Source: Deltaproteobacteria bacterium
GTDB taxonomy: Bacteria; Desulfobacterota; SM23-61
Assembly (NCBI GenBank): GCA_016875165.1
Contig: VGSF01000037.1
Location: 1 to 40,059, forward strand
Direction: 5' to 3'
Length of the DNA stretch: 40,059 bases
Under the pieces are notes generated by a model. It ran no database searches. It was not told where the DNA came from and saw only the letters and a program-made list of their open reading frames with translations. Both the position numbers and the translations under genes were made by a program. This document shows, piece by piece, positions 16,706 to 24,942 of the stretch. The stretch's first letter is position 1. Each line of letters begins with the position of its first letter.

Positions 16706-18052
16706 TCAGGTCCCTTGGCCAGGAGGCCGCACAACCTCTGAAGTTGAGCATAATCCCTTCCGGCTTCTTTGGGCATTCCGCTCCATCTTCCGCACCCCCT
16801 TCATGTAGCCGAAATTCAAAGCCAGGTAGAGGCTGAAGTGGTGAAAGGAAGACGGGCGCCGCTGCCAGAAAGAACGCCAGTTGTAAGTCTGGCGGTAAGC
16901 CCAAAAGATATGATCCTGAAGTTCTTCGGGAGTAAAATTCCGGGGAAGAAAGACGATATTCTGCCGGTCATACTTCGACCAATCCCGGTGGAGAATTCTC
17001 CCTTCCTTTTCTAAATCCGCAAATAATTTTGTTCCTGGAAATGGGGTTAAGTGGCAATAGTTCACCCCGGTCAGCCGATTCTTCTTGACAAACTGGGCGG
17101 TGGAGCGAATGGCTTCCAACGTGTCCCCATCAAACCCGAAAATGAAGGAACCCTGGATGTGAATGGACCGTCCATGAATCTGGCCGATCGCTTCCTCGTA
17201 TTTCCGCCGCAGGTTGACCTGTTTGCCGATGGAACGCAGGACCGCGGGGGAAATAGATTCAAAGCCGATCAGCAAGCCGATGCAGCCACTGCGGGCAGCC
17301 AGATCCAATAATTCCGGGTCTTCGGCAATGGAGAGGGAGCACTGGCCCACCCATTTCTTTTTCAGGGGGATCATGGCGGCAAATAGTTCTTTGGCCTGGT
17401 CCGGTTCCCCGGCAATGTTATCGTCTACGAAGATGAACAGTTTCCGCGGCAGGCTCTTCACCTCTTCTATCACCTGAGGGATGGGACGGAAGCGAAAGGA
17501 TCGCCCAAAATAAGAGCTCACCGAACAGAACGAGCAGCCAATGGGGCATCCGCGGGAGACCTGAATGGTTTGGGGGATGAAGTATCTTTTTCCCAGTAAA
17601 AGGTTCCACCTGGGAGGGGGCAAGTTGTCCAAAGAAATGAAGGCTGAATCTTGATAGGTCCTCTTCAGGCGACCTTGCCCTGCTTCCTGGAGTACACTGG
17701 CCCATAGATTTTCCGCTTCCCCGATGACTACGGAATCACAGTGGCGCAGCGCTTCATCCGGAAGGACGGAGGGATGAACCCCTCCCATTACTACCGGAAT
17801 CCCCCGGGAGCGAAAATGATCGGCCAGGGCGTAGGCTCGGGGTGCGGTGGGGGTCATGGCCGAAAGGCCTACCATATCTGCTTCAAGATTAAGATTTACG
17901 TCCTCCACGGCTTCATCAATTAACTTAATTTCCACTCCCGGAGGGGTGCATGCGGCCAAAACTGGCAGAGCCATAGGGGGCATGGTAAAAGCAGCCCGTC
18001 TTTTGCGCCAGATATAAGAGGTGGCTGCGGGAGCGATTAAAACAACGCGCAT
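16706..18052 (-). CDS. Cobalamin-binding radical SAM protein (lipid-type methyltransferase-like)
   Basis: Residues 1-150 form a B12-binding Rossmann domain (VGLSAMTPTAPRAYALAD, VVMGGVHPSVLPDEA, VIGEAENLW). The radical SAM barrel follows with SRGCPIGCSFCS, whose Cys169, Cys173 and Cys176 bind the 4Fe-4S cluster. IFVDDNIAGEP and GFESISP are typical of the family that includes the HpnJ/HpnP-type enzymes. Such enzymes methylate or rearrange unactivated carbons. A basic C-terminus of about 40 residues may touch membrane or substrate. No classical DxHxxG cobalamin ligand is visible, which is normal for this class. A close paralogue lies at 26332-27627. The frame starts with ATG at 18052. The substrate is not known; the setting suggests a lipid or polyketide. 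Confidence 0.87.
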   Translation of the reverse strand: MRVVLIAPAATSYIWRKRRAAFTMPPMALPVLAACTPPGVEIKLIDEAVEDVNLNLEADMVGLSAMTPTAPRAYALADHFRSRGIPVVMGGVHPSVLPDEALRHCDSVVIGEAENLWASVLQEAGQGRLKRTYQDSAFISLDNLPPPRWNLLLGKRYFIPQTIQVSRGCPIGCSFCSVSSYFGRSFRFRPIPQVIEEVKSLPRKLFIFVDDNIAGEPDQAKELFAAMIPLKKKWVGQCSLSIAEDPELLDLAARSGCIGLLIGFESISPAVLRSIGKQVNLRRKYEEAIGQIHGRSIHIQGSFIFGFDGDTLEAIRSTAQFVKKNRLTGVNYCHLTPFPGTKLFADLEKEGRILHRDWSKYDRQNIVFLPRNFTPEELQDHIFWAYRQTYNWRSFWQRRPSSFHHFSLYLALNFGYMKGVRKMERNAQRSRKGLCSTSEVVRPPGQGT

Positions 18053-18091
18053 TCTGGTGCTCCAGAGGTGATTCTATTTATTTTTTCGAAA

Positions 18092-18252
18092 CTTGATGAT
18101 CTCGTAAAAAGTCCGAAAGCCCCTTTCCCCGTCATTCCGGCCCCGTATCAAGTACGGGGTAAACTCCAGCCGGAATCCAGTTATTGCAAGGAGTTATCAA
18201 ACTCCTGGACTCCGGTTTTCACCGGAGTGACGACTTTTTACGAGGCCATCAA
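18092..18252. repeat. TCGTAAAAAGTC foldback repeat, copy 4 of 6
   Basis: It opens cttgatgatctcgtaaaaag and closes gactttttacgaggccatca. The inner ccccgtatcaagtacgggg and ctccggttttcaccggag arms are shared with the inverted copy at 11316-11478. Confidence 0.8.
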
Positions 18253-18503
18253 ACTTGATTGCACAGGAATTTACTTTTTGCCAATTTTTAGTATTTTAAT
18301 TTTTAGCCACAGAGGACACTGAGGTCACAGAGAGTGCTGAAAAAATTATGGGAACCTGAAACTGCTTTTATTATCCTCTATGTTTTCTGTACTACTAACG
18401 TTCAAACTCGAAAATTTTGGTAAGATTTTTTAAAAATAATTTTATCTATATTTATTTGTGTTCATCCGAACTCTAAATTGTTTTTTGTTTTAAAAAAATT
18501 TTG
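18253..18503. other. Intergenic, AT-rich with CACAGAG-family remnants
   Basis: No gene is seen. agccacagaggacactgagg near 18304 is a member of the CACAGAG repeat family, and ttgattgcacaggaattta near 18256 matches a short spacer motif repeated at 18818, 18950, 28528 and 34820. Confidence 0.45.
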
Positions 18504-18769
18504 GTAACACTTTAGCTCTTTGAAAAAAGGTGTGTTGTAAGAGCCAAGGGATTCCAGGGGCCGGGGGCCAGAGCGGAACGCTTGGAATCATAAGGCGCTT
18601 ATTTCTCCGCATATGGGGCGGGCCAGAACCCCCGCCTCCTCCGGAGGAAACGATCTTTTATCCTCGTGGCCAAGCGGAAACCCAACCGATGCTTCCGGCG
18701 CGTTCCGCTCTAACCCCCGGCCCAAAACAAAGGCTTTTATACCATTTTTTCAAAGCGCTAAACTGTTAC
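18504..18769. repeat. 265-bp foldback element, copy 2 of 3
   Basis: It begins gtaacactttagctctttga and ends caaagcgctaaactgttac, a clear inverted pair, with the same interior as the copy at 9541-9805. It lies in a gene-free stretch between the radical SAM gene and an integrase stub. Confidence 0.85.
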
Positions 18770-18782
18770 AATTGTTGTTATA

Positions 18783-19116
18783 GCTCTGTGATCTCTGTGC
18801 CCTCTGTGGCTAATTTAATTGTATAGGAATTTGCTTTTCTATCCCCCTCCCCCCAACCCCCTCCCGCCAGGGGAGGGGAGATACTGGGGGATCCAAAATT
18901 CCCTCCCCCTGGATGGGGGAGGGTTAGGGTGGGGGTGTTAATAACTTGATTGTATAGGAATTTCCTTTTTGGACACGGATATACACAGATTATCGGGATA
19001 AAATAAAAAGAAATAATTATCTGCGGTTATCTGTGAAAATCTGCGTTCTATTAAATTTAAAAGATTATGAATCCGATGGTAAGAAGCTGTCAAGGATAAA
19101 TCCTGCTTGCCCGCTC
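18783..19116. repeat. Mixed repeats, no gene
   Basis: Contents are a CACAGAG-family unit (gatctctgtgccctctgtgg, about 18790-18809), a G/C foldback (ccctcccgccaggggagggg, and its relatives to 18945), the motif ttgattgtataggaatttcc, and an acacggatatacacagatta / ttatctgtgaaaatctgcgt pair around 18973-19045. Confidence 0.5.
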
Positions 19117-19431
19117 CTACTTACCCCTTCCCTGGCCGGCCGGATCGCGCGGTAAGCATCTTGCCAAAAGCTCCTCTTGACTCATTTCTACACCGTCTTT
19201 AAGGTATTGGGAAATTTCCATTTCCCCCATGTCTTTGGGGTGCCGTTTATTATGGAAGAGGATATACCGTTTTATCCAGTCGACATAAGCCTGTTCCGTT
19301 CGTATCGAATAGCGCTTTTTCCTAATTACATCCCGAACTATATCTATCAATTTCAAGGCTAAAAGCCTTTCAGCATATTTCCTAAAGATATTTAAAATCG
19401 TATTGACAAACATATCGTAATTATTTAGCAT
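19117..19431 (-). pseudogene. N-terminal stub of an integron-type tyrosine integrase
   Basis: The frame encodes the SAM-like DNA-binding domain of phage/integron integrases: IRKKRYSIRTEQAYVDWIKR then YILFHNKRHPKDMGEMEI and SQYL, which is close to the IntI consensus. Homology stops about 30 residues before the frame ends, and the catalytic domain with Arg-His-Arg-Tyr is absent. The residues after SQYL do not resemble the family. A high-GC gene starts 75 bases away on the opposite strand, a layout like an integron integrase and first cassette. It cannot be active as it stands. Confidence 0.75.
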
Positions 19432-19505
19432 TTACAATATAAAGATGATTGAGGTAGTAATTAAAGACAGATAGTAGGAAGTCTAATCAATGTAGGAGGG
19501 TCAAA

Positions 19506-20336
19506 ATGAACGCACTGCATCGTTCTACAGGTGAAACAGATAGGGCAATGGTTCTGCTTCTTGCTGCCGCATTGCTGTCGTCCTGCGCCACCTTACCAAC
19601 AGTTCCGCCAGGGGCTCGTTCGGAACTTGCGCCCACCGGCAAGCTGCGGGCAGCGATCAACTTCGGCAACCCGGTGCTCGCGCAGAAGGACCAGGCGAGC
19701 GGCGAGCCGCGCGGGGTGTCGGTGGACCTGGCGCGCGAGTTGGGCCGGCGCCTGGGTGTTCCCGTCGAGCTCGTCACCTACGACGCCGCCGGCAAGGTGT
19801 TCGACGCGCTCAAGACGGGCGCGTGGGACATTGCCTTTCTGGCGATCGATCCGGCGCGCGCCACCGAGATCGCCTTCACGGCGCCGTACGTGGTGATCGA
19901 GGGAACCTATCTCGTGCCCACGGATTCGCCGCTGCGCGCGATCCAGGACGTCGATCGCGACGGGGTGCGCGTCGCCGTGGGCAACAAGAGCGCCTACGAC
20001 CTCTACCTGACTCGCACGCTGAAGCGCGCGCAACTGGTCCGCGTGCCGACCTCGCCCGAGGCGATCGATGTCTTCCTGAAGGATAAGCTCGAAGCCGCGG
20101 CCGGGGTGAAGCAGCCGCTCCTCCAGTTCGCCAAGAGCCATCCCAACGTGCGCGTGATGGACGGCCGGTTCATGGTTATCGAGCAGGCGATGGGCACGCC
20201 CAAGGGCCGGGAGGCCGGCGCACGTTACCTGCGCGAGTTCATCGAGGAGATGAAGGCCTCGGGCTTCGTCGCCAGAGGACTTGAGAAAAGCGGGCAAGGC
20301 GACGCGGCGGTTGCCCCCAGGGCGCCAGTTCAATAA
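19506..20336 (+). CDS. Periplasmic solute-binding lipoprotein, family 3 (amino-acid type), horizontally acquired
   Basis: The protein resembles the polar-amino-acid binding proteins of ABC importers: LRAAINFGNPVL, then GVSVDLARELGRRLGV, FDALKTGAWDIAFLAIDPAR, IAFTAPYVVIEGTYLV and VAVGNKSAYDLYLTR. A lipobox LLSSC near residue 27 follows a short hydrophobic stretch, so it is probably a lipoprotein. AGGAGGG five bases upstream supports the ATG at 19506. Base composition differs sharply from the neighbours: two 60-base lines counted here are 77% and 63% GC, against 52% for a line in the next gene. No permease or ATPase accompanies it. Foreign origin is likely; a proteobacterial donor with high GC is my guess. 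Whether it works here is unknown. Confidence 0.83.
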   Translation: MNALHRSTGETDRAMVLLLAAALLSSCATLPTVPPGARSELAPTGKLRAAINFGNPVLAQKDQASGEPRGVSVDLARELGRRLGVPVELVTYDAAGKVFDALKTGAWDIAFLAIDPARATEIAFTAPYVVIEGTYLVPTDSPLRAIQDVDRDGVRVAVGNKSAYDLYLTRTLKRAQLVRVPTSPEAIDVFLKDKLEAAAGVKQPLLQFAKSHPNVRVMDGRFMVIEQAMGTPKGREAGARYLREFIEEMKASGFVARGLEKSGQGDAAVAPRAPVQ

Positions 20337-20623
20337 AACTCCTAACCGGGGCGTGCAGTCGACGCCCACAGGCAGGCGCTGCTGATGCCGGAGGTTCGCT
20401 GTAAAATTATGATGCAATTGAGTATATGCAATTTTAATAGGACAGGAAAAAGGCAAAAAAGAACCTCAGAAAGCACAAGGTGTCATTTGATGAAGCCGTG
20501 TAACCCCCTGAGGAAGGGGAGCGAAACAACAGCCCGTAACATCAAGCGAATCCTACTCTGTATGCAGATTATTTTCTTGACCTTTCCAGCGACCTCTGCG
20601 GTGATCGGTTTTCCGTATTTTCC
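20337..20623. other. Intergenic, no supported gene
   Basis: The first 60 bases are GC-rich and continue the foreign segment. They include taaccggggcgtgcagtcgac, trimmed here to the attC-like left half around 20343-20368. The rest is native-like in composition, with a CACAGAG-type remnant (cagcgacctctgcggtgatc) near 20588. Short reading frames on both strands have no recognisable features. Confidence 0.4.
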
Positions 20624-20653
20624 TTGACATGGGCAAATCATTACAAGTAAAAT
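20624..20653 (+). promoter_or_regulatory. Candidate promoter giving a near-leaderless acyltransferase mRNA
   Basis: TTGACA at 20624-20629 and TAAAAT at 20648-20653 are 18 bases apart. Transcription would start at about 20660, only a few bases before the ATG at 20664, and no ribosome site is visible before that ATG. Confidence 0.4.
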
Positions 20654-20663
20654 TTTGGCCATC

Positions 20664-21563
20664 ATGTCGAGCAAGCGACTTCTCTTCCGCCTTGGCCTTT
20701 TTTACCTGACCCTGATTGGTTTTTTCGGCCACCTTCTCCCCCGCTGGTTGATGTTTAGGATGGCTGTTCTCGTGGGAATTTTCTACTGGGCGGTCATGAA
20801 AAAAGATCGGGAAATGGTTCGCCGGAATCTGGGGCAGATTTTAGATAACCCCCTGGAAATAGACAAAACCACCCGCCGCACCTTTATTCATTATGCCAAA
20901 TATCTGGTGGACTACACCCGTATGGACCTTCTGCGGGAGAATAATTTTTTCCGCCTGGTTTCCGGTTTTCAGGGGAAGGAACACATAGATCGGGCCCTGG
21001 CTCAGGGAAAAGGGGCGATCATCCTCACCGCCCACCTGGGGAACTGGGAAATGGGAGGGGTATTTCTCAGGTTAATGGGATACTCCCTGACTGTTATTAC
21101 AGCTCCGGACGTGGCTGCCCGCCTGCACGAATACCGCATCCGCCTCCGCCAGGAGCAGAAAATTAAAGTGATTACCCTGAATGACACGCTGGCCTCTTCG
21201 CTGGCTGTCCTCCAGGCGCTCAAGGGGAATGAACTCGTAGCCCTGCTGGGAGACCGTGAGCTGCTGGGCAAGGGAATTCCAGTGGAAATTTTCAGCCAGA
21301 GAGTTTTTTTCCCGGTCGGCCCGGCGCTTTTAGTCCGGCTTTCAGAAGCGGTTCTCATTCCTACTTTTGTCCTTATGAATGAAGACGACAAATACCTCTG
21401 CCGGGCTGAACCCCCTCTTTCGATCCAGAGAACCGGGAACCGCGATGAAGATTTGGCTGTGAACGCCCAGCGTATCGCCAATGTCATGGAAAAGTTTATC
21501 CGCTCCTATCCCGATCAATGGTTTACTTTTTACGATTACTTCTCCCGGCACAGGGCTCTCTGA
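20664..21563 (+). CDS. Lysophospholipid/Kdo-lipid A-type acyltransferase (LpxL/HtrB family)
   Basis: This inner-membrane acyltransferase of about 299 residues has an N-terminal membrane segment. The catalytic HxxxxE motif is HLGNWE within ILTAHLGNWEMGG. LLGDRELLGKGIPVEIF and FFPVGPALLVRLSEA match conserved blocks of the LpxL/HtrB (LPLAT) family, and FRLVSGFQGKEHIDRAL precedes the active site as in relatives. The frame can start at TTG 20655, but the ATG at 20664 follows a good promoter spacing. The polysaccharide deacetylase begins four bases after its stop, so the two are co-translated. Members of this family sit in aryl-polyene-like loci, where they attach the acyl chain to a lipid acceptor. 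Ordinary lipid A acylation is the alternative. Confidence 0.88.
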   Translation: MSSKRLLFRLGLFYLTLIGFFGHLLPRWLMFRMAVLVGIFYWAVMKKDREMVRRNLGQILDNPLEIDKTTRRTFIHYAKYLVDYTRMDLLRENNFFRLVSGFQGKEHIDRALAQGKGAIILTAHLGNWEMGGVFLRLMGYSLTVITAPDVAARLHEYRIRLRQEQKIKVITLNDTLASSLAVLQALKGNELVALLGDRELLGKGIPVEIFSQRVFFPVGPALLVRLSEAVLIPTFVLMNEDDKYLCRAEPPLSIQRTGNRDEDLAVNAQRIANVMEKFIRSYPDQWFTFYDYFSRHRAL

Positions 21564-21567
21564 TCCC

Positions 21568-22278
21568 ATGGTTCTCTGGATTGTACCCATTACTGGATTT
21601 GCCTTTTTGGCCCTAAACGAAATTGCCAACCCCCGCGGCGCTCTTCTGGGAAAAGTTCTCTGGAAAGGAGATAGACGGGGAGTGGCCCTGACCTTTGACG
21701 ATGGCCCTAATCCTTTGTATACTCCGCGCATTTTTGAGATACTGGATCGTTTTCAAGCCAGAGCCACTTTTTTCGTCATCGGAAGATATTTGAAAGAACA
21801 TGGGAATCTGGCCGTAGAGGCTTCAAAGCAAGGACACCTCATTGGCAACCATTCTTACAGCCACTTGCGGACGATGAATTTCTTTTCGGCAAAGAAACTC
21901 CGGCAGGAGGTCCTTAATTGTCAGAATGAAGTGGAAAAATGGGTTGGCTACAAACCCCGTTTCTACCGGCAACCTGCCGGTTTTCGCAATCCCAACATTT
22001 TTGGTATTCTGAAGGATCTGGGGATGACCATGGTGGGATGGCAGGTACGAGCCTTCGATACGCAACGCAGAGAGCCGCTGGCCATTTCCCGGAGAATCCT
22101 TAAAAAAGCCGAGCCCGGAGGGATCATTCTTCTTCACGATGGGTCCGATTCAATCCAGAACCAAGAGCGGACAGCAACTCTTAAGGCCTTACCTGAAATT
22201 CTTCAAGCATTTAAAGACCGCGGATTGGAATTTCTAACTCTCGACGAACTTTTGGGGATGAGCAAGGAAGTGAAATAA
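21568..22278 (+). CDS. Polysaccharide deacetylase (NodB/CE4 family)
   Basis: The enzyme removes acetyl groups from amino-sugar polymers or glycolipids with a metal-dependent NodB fold. LTFDDGPNP gives the first Asp pair, IGNHSYSH the HxxxH metal site, RFYRQPAGFRN the conserved Arg-Pro-Gly loop, and IILLHDG the final His motif. An N-terminal hydrophobic segment (LWIVPITGFAFLAL) suggests membrane anchoring or export. The reading frame is open upstream to 21481 inside the acyltransferase gene; the ATG at 21568, four bases past that gene's stop, is preferred. About 236 residues is normal. It probably trims a sugar in the same product as the glycosyltransferase and acyltransferase. Confidence 0.88.
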   Translation: MVLWIVPITGFAFLALNEIANPRGALLGKVLWKGDRRGVALTFDDGPNPLYTPRIFEILDRFQARATFFVIGRYLKEHGNLAVEASKQGHLIGNHSYSHLRTMNFFSAKKLRQEVLNCQNEVEKWVGYKPRFYRQPAGFRNPNIFGILKDLGMTMVGWQVRAFDTQRREPLAISRRILKKAEPGGIILLHDGSDSIQNQERTATLKALPEILQAFKDRGLEFLTLDELLGMSKEVK

Positions 22279-22341
22279 GGCGCAAGGCACAAGGCAACCT
22301 ACACAACCCACTATTGGGCACGGCGAAAAAATAAAAAAAAG

Positions 22342-22606
22342 GTGACACTTTAGCTCTTTGAAAAAAGGTGTGTTATAAGGGCCAAGGGATCCAGGGGCCG
22401 GGGGCCAGAGCGTAACGCTTGGAATCATAAGGCGCTAATTTCTCCGCATATGGGGCGGGCAAGAATCCCCGCCTCCTCCGGCGGAAAAGATCTTTTGTCC
22501 CCGTAGCCAAGCGGAAACCCAACCGATGCTTCCGGCGCGTTCCGCTCTAACCCCCGGCCCTCAACAAAGGCTTTTATAACATTTTTTCAAATCGCTAAAC
22601 TGTTAC
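22342..22606. repeat. 265-bp foldback element, copy 3 of 3, abutting lolA
   Basis: It begins gtgacactttagctctttga and ends caaatcgctaaactgttac. The right end lies 25 bases before the ATG of the LolA gene, so the element supplies that gene's leader. Its interior matches copies 1 and 2, with a few base changes. Confidence 0.85.
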
Positions 22607-22631
22607 GAAAAAAAATAATTTGGTGATAGGG

Positions 22632-23324
22632 ATGAGTAAAACGATGAGGAGAAAGATCTTGGTTGTCATCGGGCTTTGCCTAATGGGCGGCAGTCCATTT
22701 TCGCCTGCCTTAGGCCAAGATGTTGGGGAACTTATCAGGGTCATCGATGAACAACAGCGGAAAATCCAGACCATCACGGCCAGCTTTTCCCAGACAAAGG
22801 AAATTTCGCTCGTAAAAACCCCCCTGTTATCTTCGGGGCTGGTGAAATTTAAGCGTCCGGCCCAGATTTACTGGCATTATTCGAAGCCGGAGCTGATGGA
22901 GGTAGCCCTCGATGGAAAAACCATCTGGATGTATTCCCCGGGGAGCGCGCAGGCCGAGAAATATTCTTTCGGCCGGAGCAAAAGAATGGCTCAATCCCTG
23001 GATCCGCTTTTGGCGATTTTCCAAAAAACATTGGGTCAGCTCACCGAAACATATACCATTTTTTATGAAGGGCTGGAAGCCGACCGCCTCCACCGTTTTC
23101 ATCTGCAACCCAGAGAGGAAAAAGTCCAGAAGTTCTTATCCAGACTGGATTTGGGGGTTGACAAAATATCCGGGGCCATCATAAGATTCAAAATGGTTGA
23201 GGCCAATGGGGACTGCCTGACCCTGGATTTTAAAAATCTTAAGATCAATGCGCCCCTCACCGATGACGACCTCAAAATAAAAATTCCTCCCTCTGTAAAG
23301 GTGCAGGATCAGAGTATGCCATGA
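22632..23324 (+). CDS. lolA: Outer-membrane lipoprotein carrier protein LolA-like
   Basis: This is a periplasmic carrier with a signal peptide (KILVVIGLCLMGG then a cleavage near ALGQD). The beta-sheet half-barrel motifs of the LolA/LolB fold are visible: QTITASFSQTKEI, SGLVKFKRPAQIYWHY, ALDGKTIWMYSPG and LTLDFKNLKIN. Classical LolA ferries lipoproteins, while the extra LolA copies in aryl-polyene-like loci are thought to help carry a lipid product. Start choice is soft: TTG 22620, ATG 22632 or ATG 22644, with no strong ribosome site because a foldback repeat ends just upstream. The gene overlaps the ketosynthase by four bases (ATGA), so the two are coupled. The ketosynthase partner points to the locus-specific role rather than the housekeeping one. 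Confidence 0.86.
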   Translation: MSKTMRRKILVVIGLCLMGGSPFSPALGQDVGELIRVIDEQQRKIQTITASFSQTKEISLVKTPLLSSGLVKFKRPAQIYWHYSKPELMEVALDGKTIWMYSPGSAQAEKYSFGRSKRMAQSLDPLLAIFQKTLGQLTETYTIFYEGLEADRLHRFHLQPREEKVQKFLSRLDLGVDKISGAIIRFKMVEANGDCLTLDFKNLKINAPLTDDDLKIKIPPSVKVQDQSMP

Positions 23325-24544
23325 ACCGTTATCATGCCGTAGTGACCGGCCTGGGGATCATTAGCGCCATCGGGCATGATATACCTACCTTCTGGAGGAA
23401 CCTTTTGCAGGGGGTTTGTGGAATTGACCACATCACTCTCTTCGATGCTTCCCGGTACCGGTCACAAAAGGCCGCGGAGGTGAGGGGGTTTGACCCTTTC
23501 CAGCACTTTTCCAAACGACATCTCCAGCGCATGGCGCGTTGCGATCAGATGGGACTCAAGGCCGCGGAAGAGGCCGTCTTTGATTCTGGCCTGGATTGGA
23601 TGGAGGCGAACCGGGAGCGAATCGGGGTTTTCATTGGCGGCGGAGCAGGCGGAATATTTTCCGCCGAAAAGTACCGCAGGGAGATGCTCCAGAAAGGGTG
23701 GCGCCGGGTCAGGCCAGCCCTTCTTCTTCCTTTTGCCACCTGTACACTTACAGACTCAATCGCCGGAAAATATGACATCCATGGCCCCCGAGCCACCGTG
23801 GCAACGGCCTGCTCTTCTTCGGCCACGGCCATTGGATATGCGGTTAGTTCCATCCGGGCCGGCGAAGTCGATATGGCCATTGTGGGGGGAAGTGAATCTT
23901 TATCCGAAGTTACTTTCGGCGGGTTTAATGCCCTGCGCTCGGTGGACGAAGACCGCTGCCGCCCTTTTGACCTTAACCGTAAAGGCCTTTCTCTGGGGGA
24001 AGGCGCGGCCATACTGGTGATCGAAGAAGCGGAATACGCCAGGAGACGGGGAGCGAAAATTTACGCGGAAATAATGGGATATGGCCTGACCGCCGATGGA
24101 TATCACATGACTGCCCCTGACTTCGATGGTAACGGCGCCTTGCGGGCCATGCAGGCAGCCTTGAAAGATAGCGGGATCGAGCCCCGGCAGGTGGATGCCA
24201 TCAATGCTCACGGGACAGCCACTCCGGCCAATGACCTGGCCGAGACTAAAGCCATCAAAAGGCTTTTTGCAGAAAGAGCAGGAAAGATTCCGGTGAGTGC
24301 GATTAAATCCATGGTCGGGCATTGTCTGGGAGCTGCCGGCGCCGTGGAAGCAGTGGCCACGGTTCTTTCAGTTTATGACAACAAGGTTCCACCTACGATC
24401 AATTATCAAACACCGGATCCTGAGTGTGATTTAGATTACACCCCCAACCAATCGCGCAGTATGACAGTTGAGGCGGCGCTTTCGAATTCTTTTGCTTTTG
24501 GGGGGAATAATACGGCGTTGGTTTTTGGGAAATGGGAAAGGTGA
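23321..24544 (+). CDS. Beta-ketoacyl-ACP synthase (KAS II/FabF type)
   Basis: The thiolase-fold condensing enzyme elongates an acyl chain on an acyl carrier protein. The catalytic triad is complete: Cys164 in VATACSSS, His297 in INAHGTATP and His334 in MVGHCLGAAG. The 407-residue length and the C-terminal ALSNSFAFGGNN glycine loop are typical of FabF-like proteins. It overlaps lolA by four bases. The nearest homologue in the window, 24943-26163, has lost all three catalytic residues, so the pair resembles a ketosynthase plus chain-length-factor couple. No acyl carrier protein, ketoreductase or dehydratase lies in the window. Its placement with LolA and acyltransferase, instead of with fatty-acid genes, argues for a dedicated product. 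Confidence 0.92.
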   Translation: MNRYHAVVTGLGIISAIGHDIPTFWRNLLQGVCGIDHITLFDASRYRSQKAAEVRGFDPFQHFSKRHLQRMARCDQMGLKAAEEAVFDSGLDWMEANRERIGVFIGGGAGGIFSAEKYRREMLQKGWRRVRPALLLPFATCTLTDSIAGKYDIHGPRATVATACSSSATAIGYAVSSIRAGEVDMAIVGGSESLSEVTFGGFNALRSVDEDRCRPFDLNRKGLSLGEGAAILVIEEAEYARRRGAKIYAEIMGYGLTADGYHMTAPDFDGNGALRAMQAALKDSGIEPRQVDAINAHGTATPANDLAETKAIKRLFAERAGKIPVSAIKSMVGHCLGAAGAVEAVATVLSVYDNKVPPTINYQTPDPECDLDYTPNQSRSMTVEAALSNSFAFGGNNTALVFGKWER

Positions 24545-24619
24545 AAAGAAATTTTTCGGCCACAGAGAACACAGAGTTCACAGAGATAAAAAAGATTAAA
24601 GACCAATGGCCATAAATAA
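24545..24619. repeat. CACAGAG-family repeat
   Basis: cacagagaacacagagttca near 24561 is a member of the dispersed CACAGAG family. It lies immediately downstream of the ketosynthase stop. Confidence 0.6.
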
Positions 24620-24776
24620 TTGATGGCTTCGTAAAAAGTCCCGTTTTCGTCATTGCGAGGAGTTCCGCCAATGCGGGACGACGAAGCAATCCCGTATTTT
24701 CAAGTACTTATAAAAACGAGATTGCTTTGCTTTCGCTCGCAATGACTCTTCTGCCGACTTTTTACGAATCCATCAT
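24620..24776. repeat. TCGTAAAAAGTC foldback repeat, copy 5 of 6
   Basis: The ends are gatggcttcgtaaaaagtc and gactttttacgaatccatc. The interior is the GTCATTGCGAGGAG...CTCGCAATGAC type, like copy 6 at 28364-28520, and unlike copies 1, 3 and 4, which carry GGAATCCAG/CTGGATTCC arms. Confidence 0.78.
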
Positions 24777-24942
24777 AATTAATTTTTACTGATTTTTCTA
24801 TTATTACTCTGCGTCTTAAATTGTCTTTTTAAAGGTCTTTCTTTATATCTCGGCGATCTCTGTGTCTTCTGCGGCTAAAGATTTTTTGGTTGCGGCTCTG
24901 CCGCGCTTTGCCCTCTGTGGCAAATAATCAATTGATATTGAT
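24777..24942. repeat. CACAGAG-family repeat upstream of the second ketosynthase
   Basis: No gene is seen. atctcggcgatctctgtgtc near 24849 and ggttgcggctctgccgcgct near 24887 recur at about 35048. The repeat ends within about 30 bases of the next start codon, leaving no clear ribosome site. Confidence 0.55.

Noticed and set aside
20337..20400. Definite attC site after the high-GC gene
   Set aside because: Only the left half resembles attC; the right core GTTRRRY is missing, so it is kept as a hint, not a feature.
19593..20456. Minus-strand open frame of 287 codons
   Set aside because: Stops are rare in the GC-rich foreign segment, and the plus-strand lipoprotein has a signal peptide, lipobox, conserved family blocks and a ribosome site.
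20385..20627. Small plus-strand frame between the lipoprotein and acyltransferase genes
   Set aside because: No ribosome site or recognisable domain, and it spans a composition break and repeat remnants.
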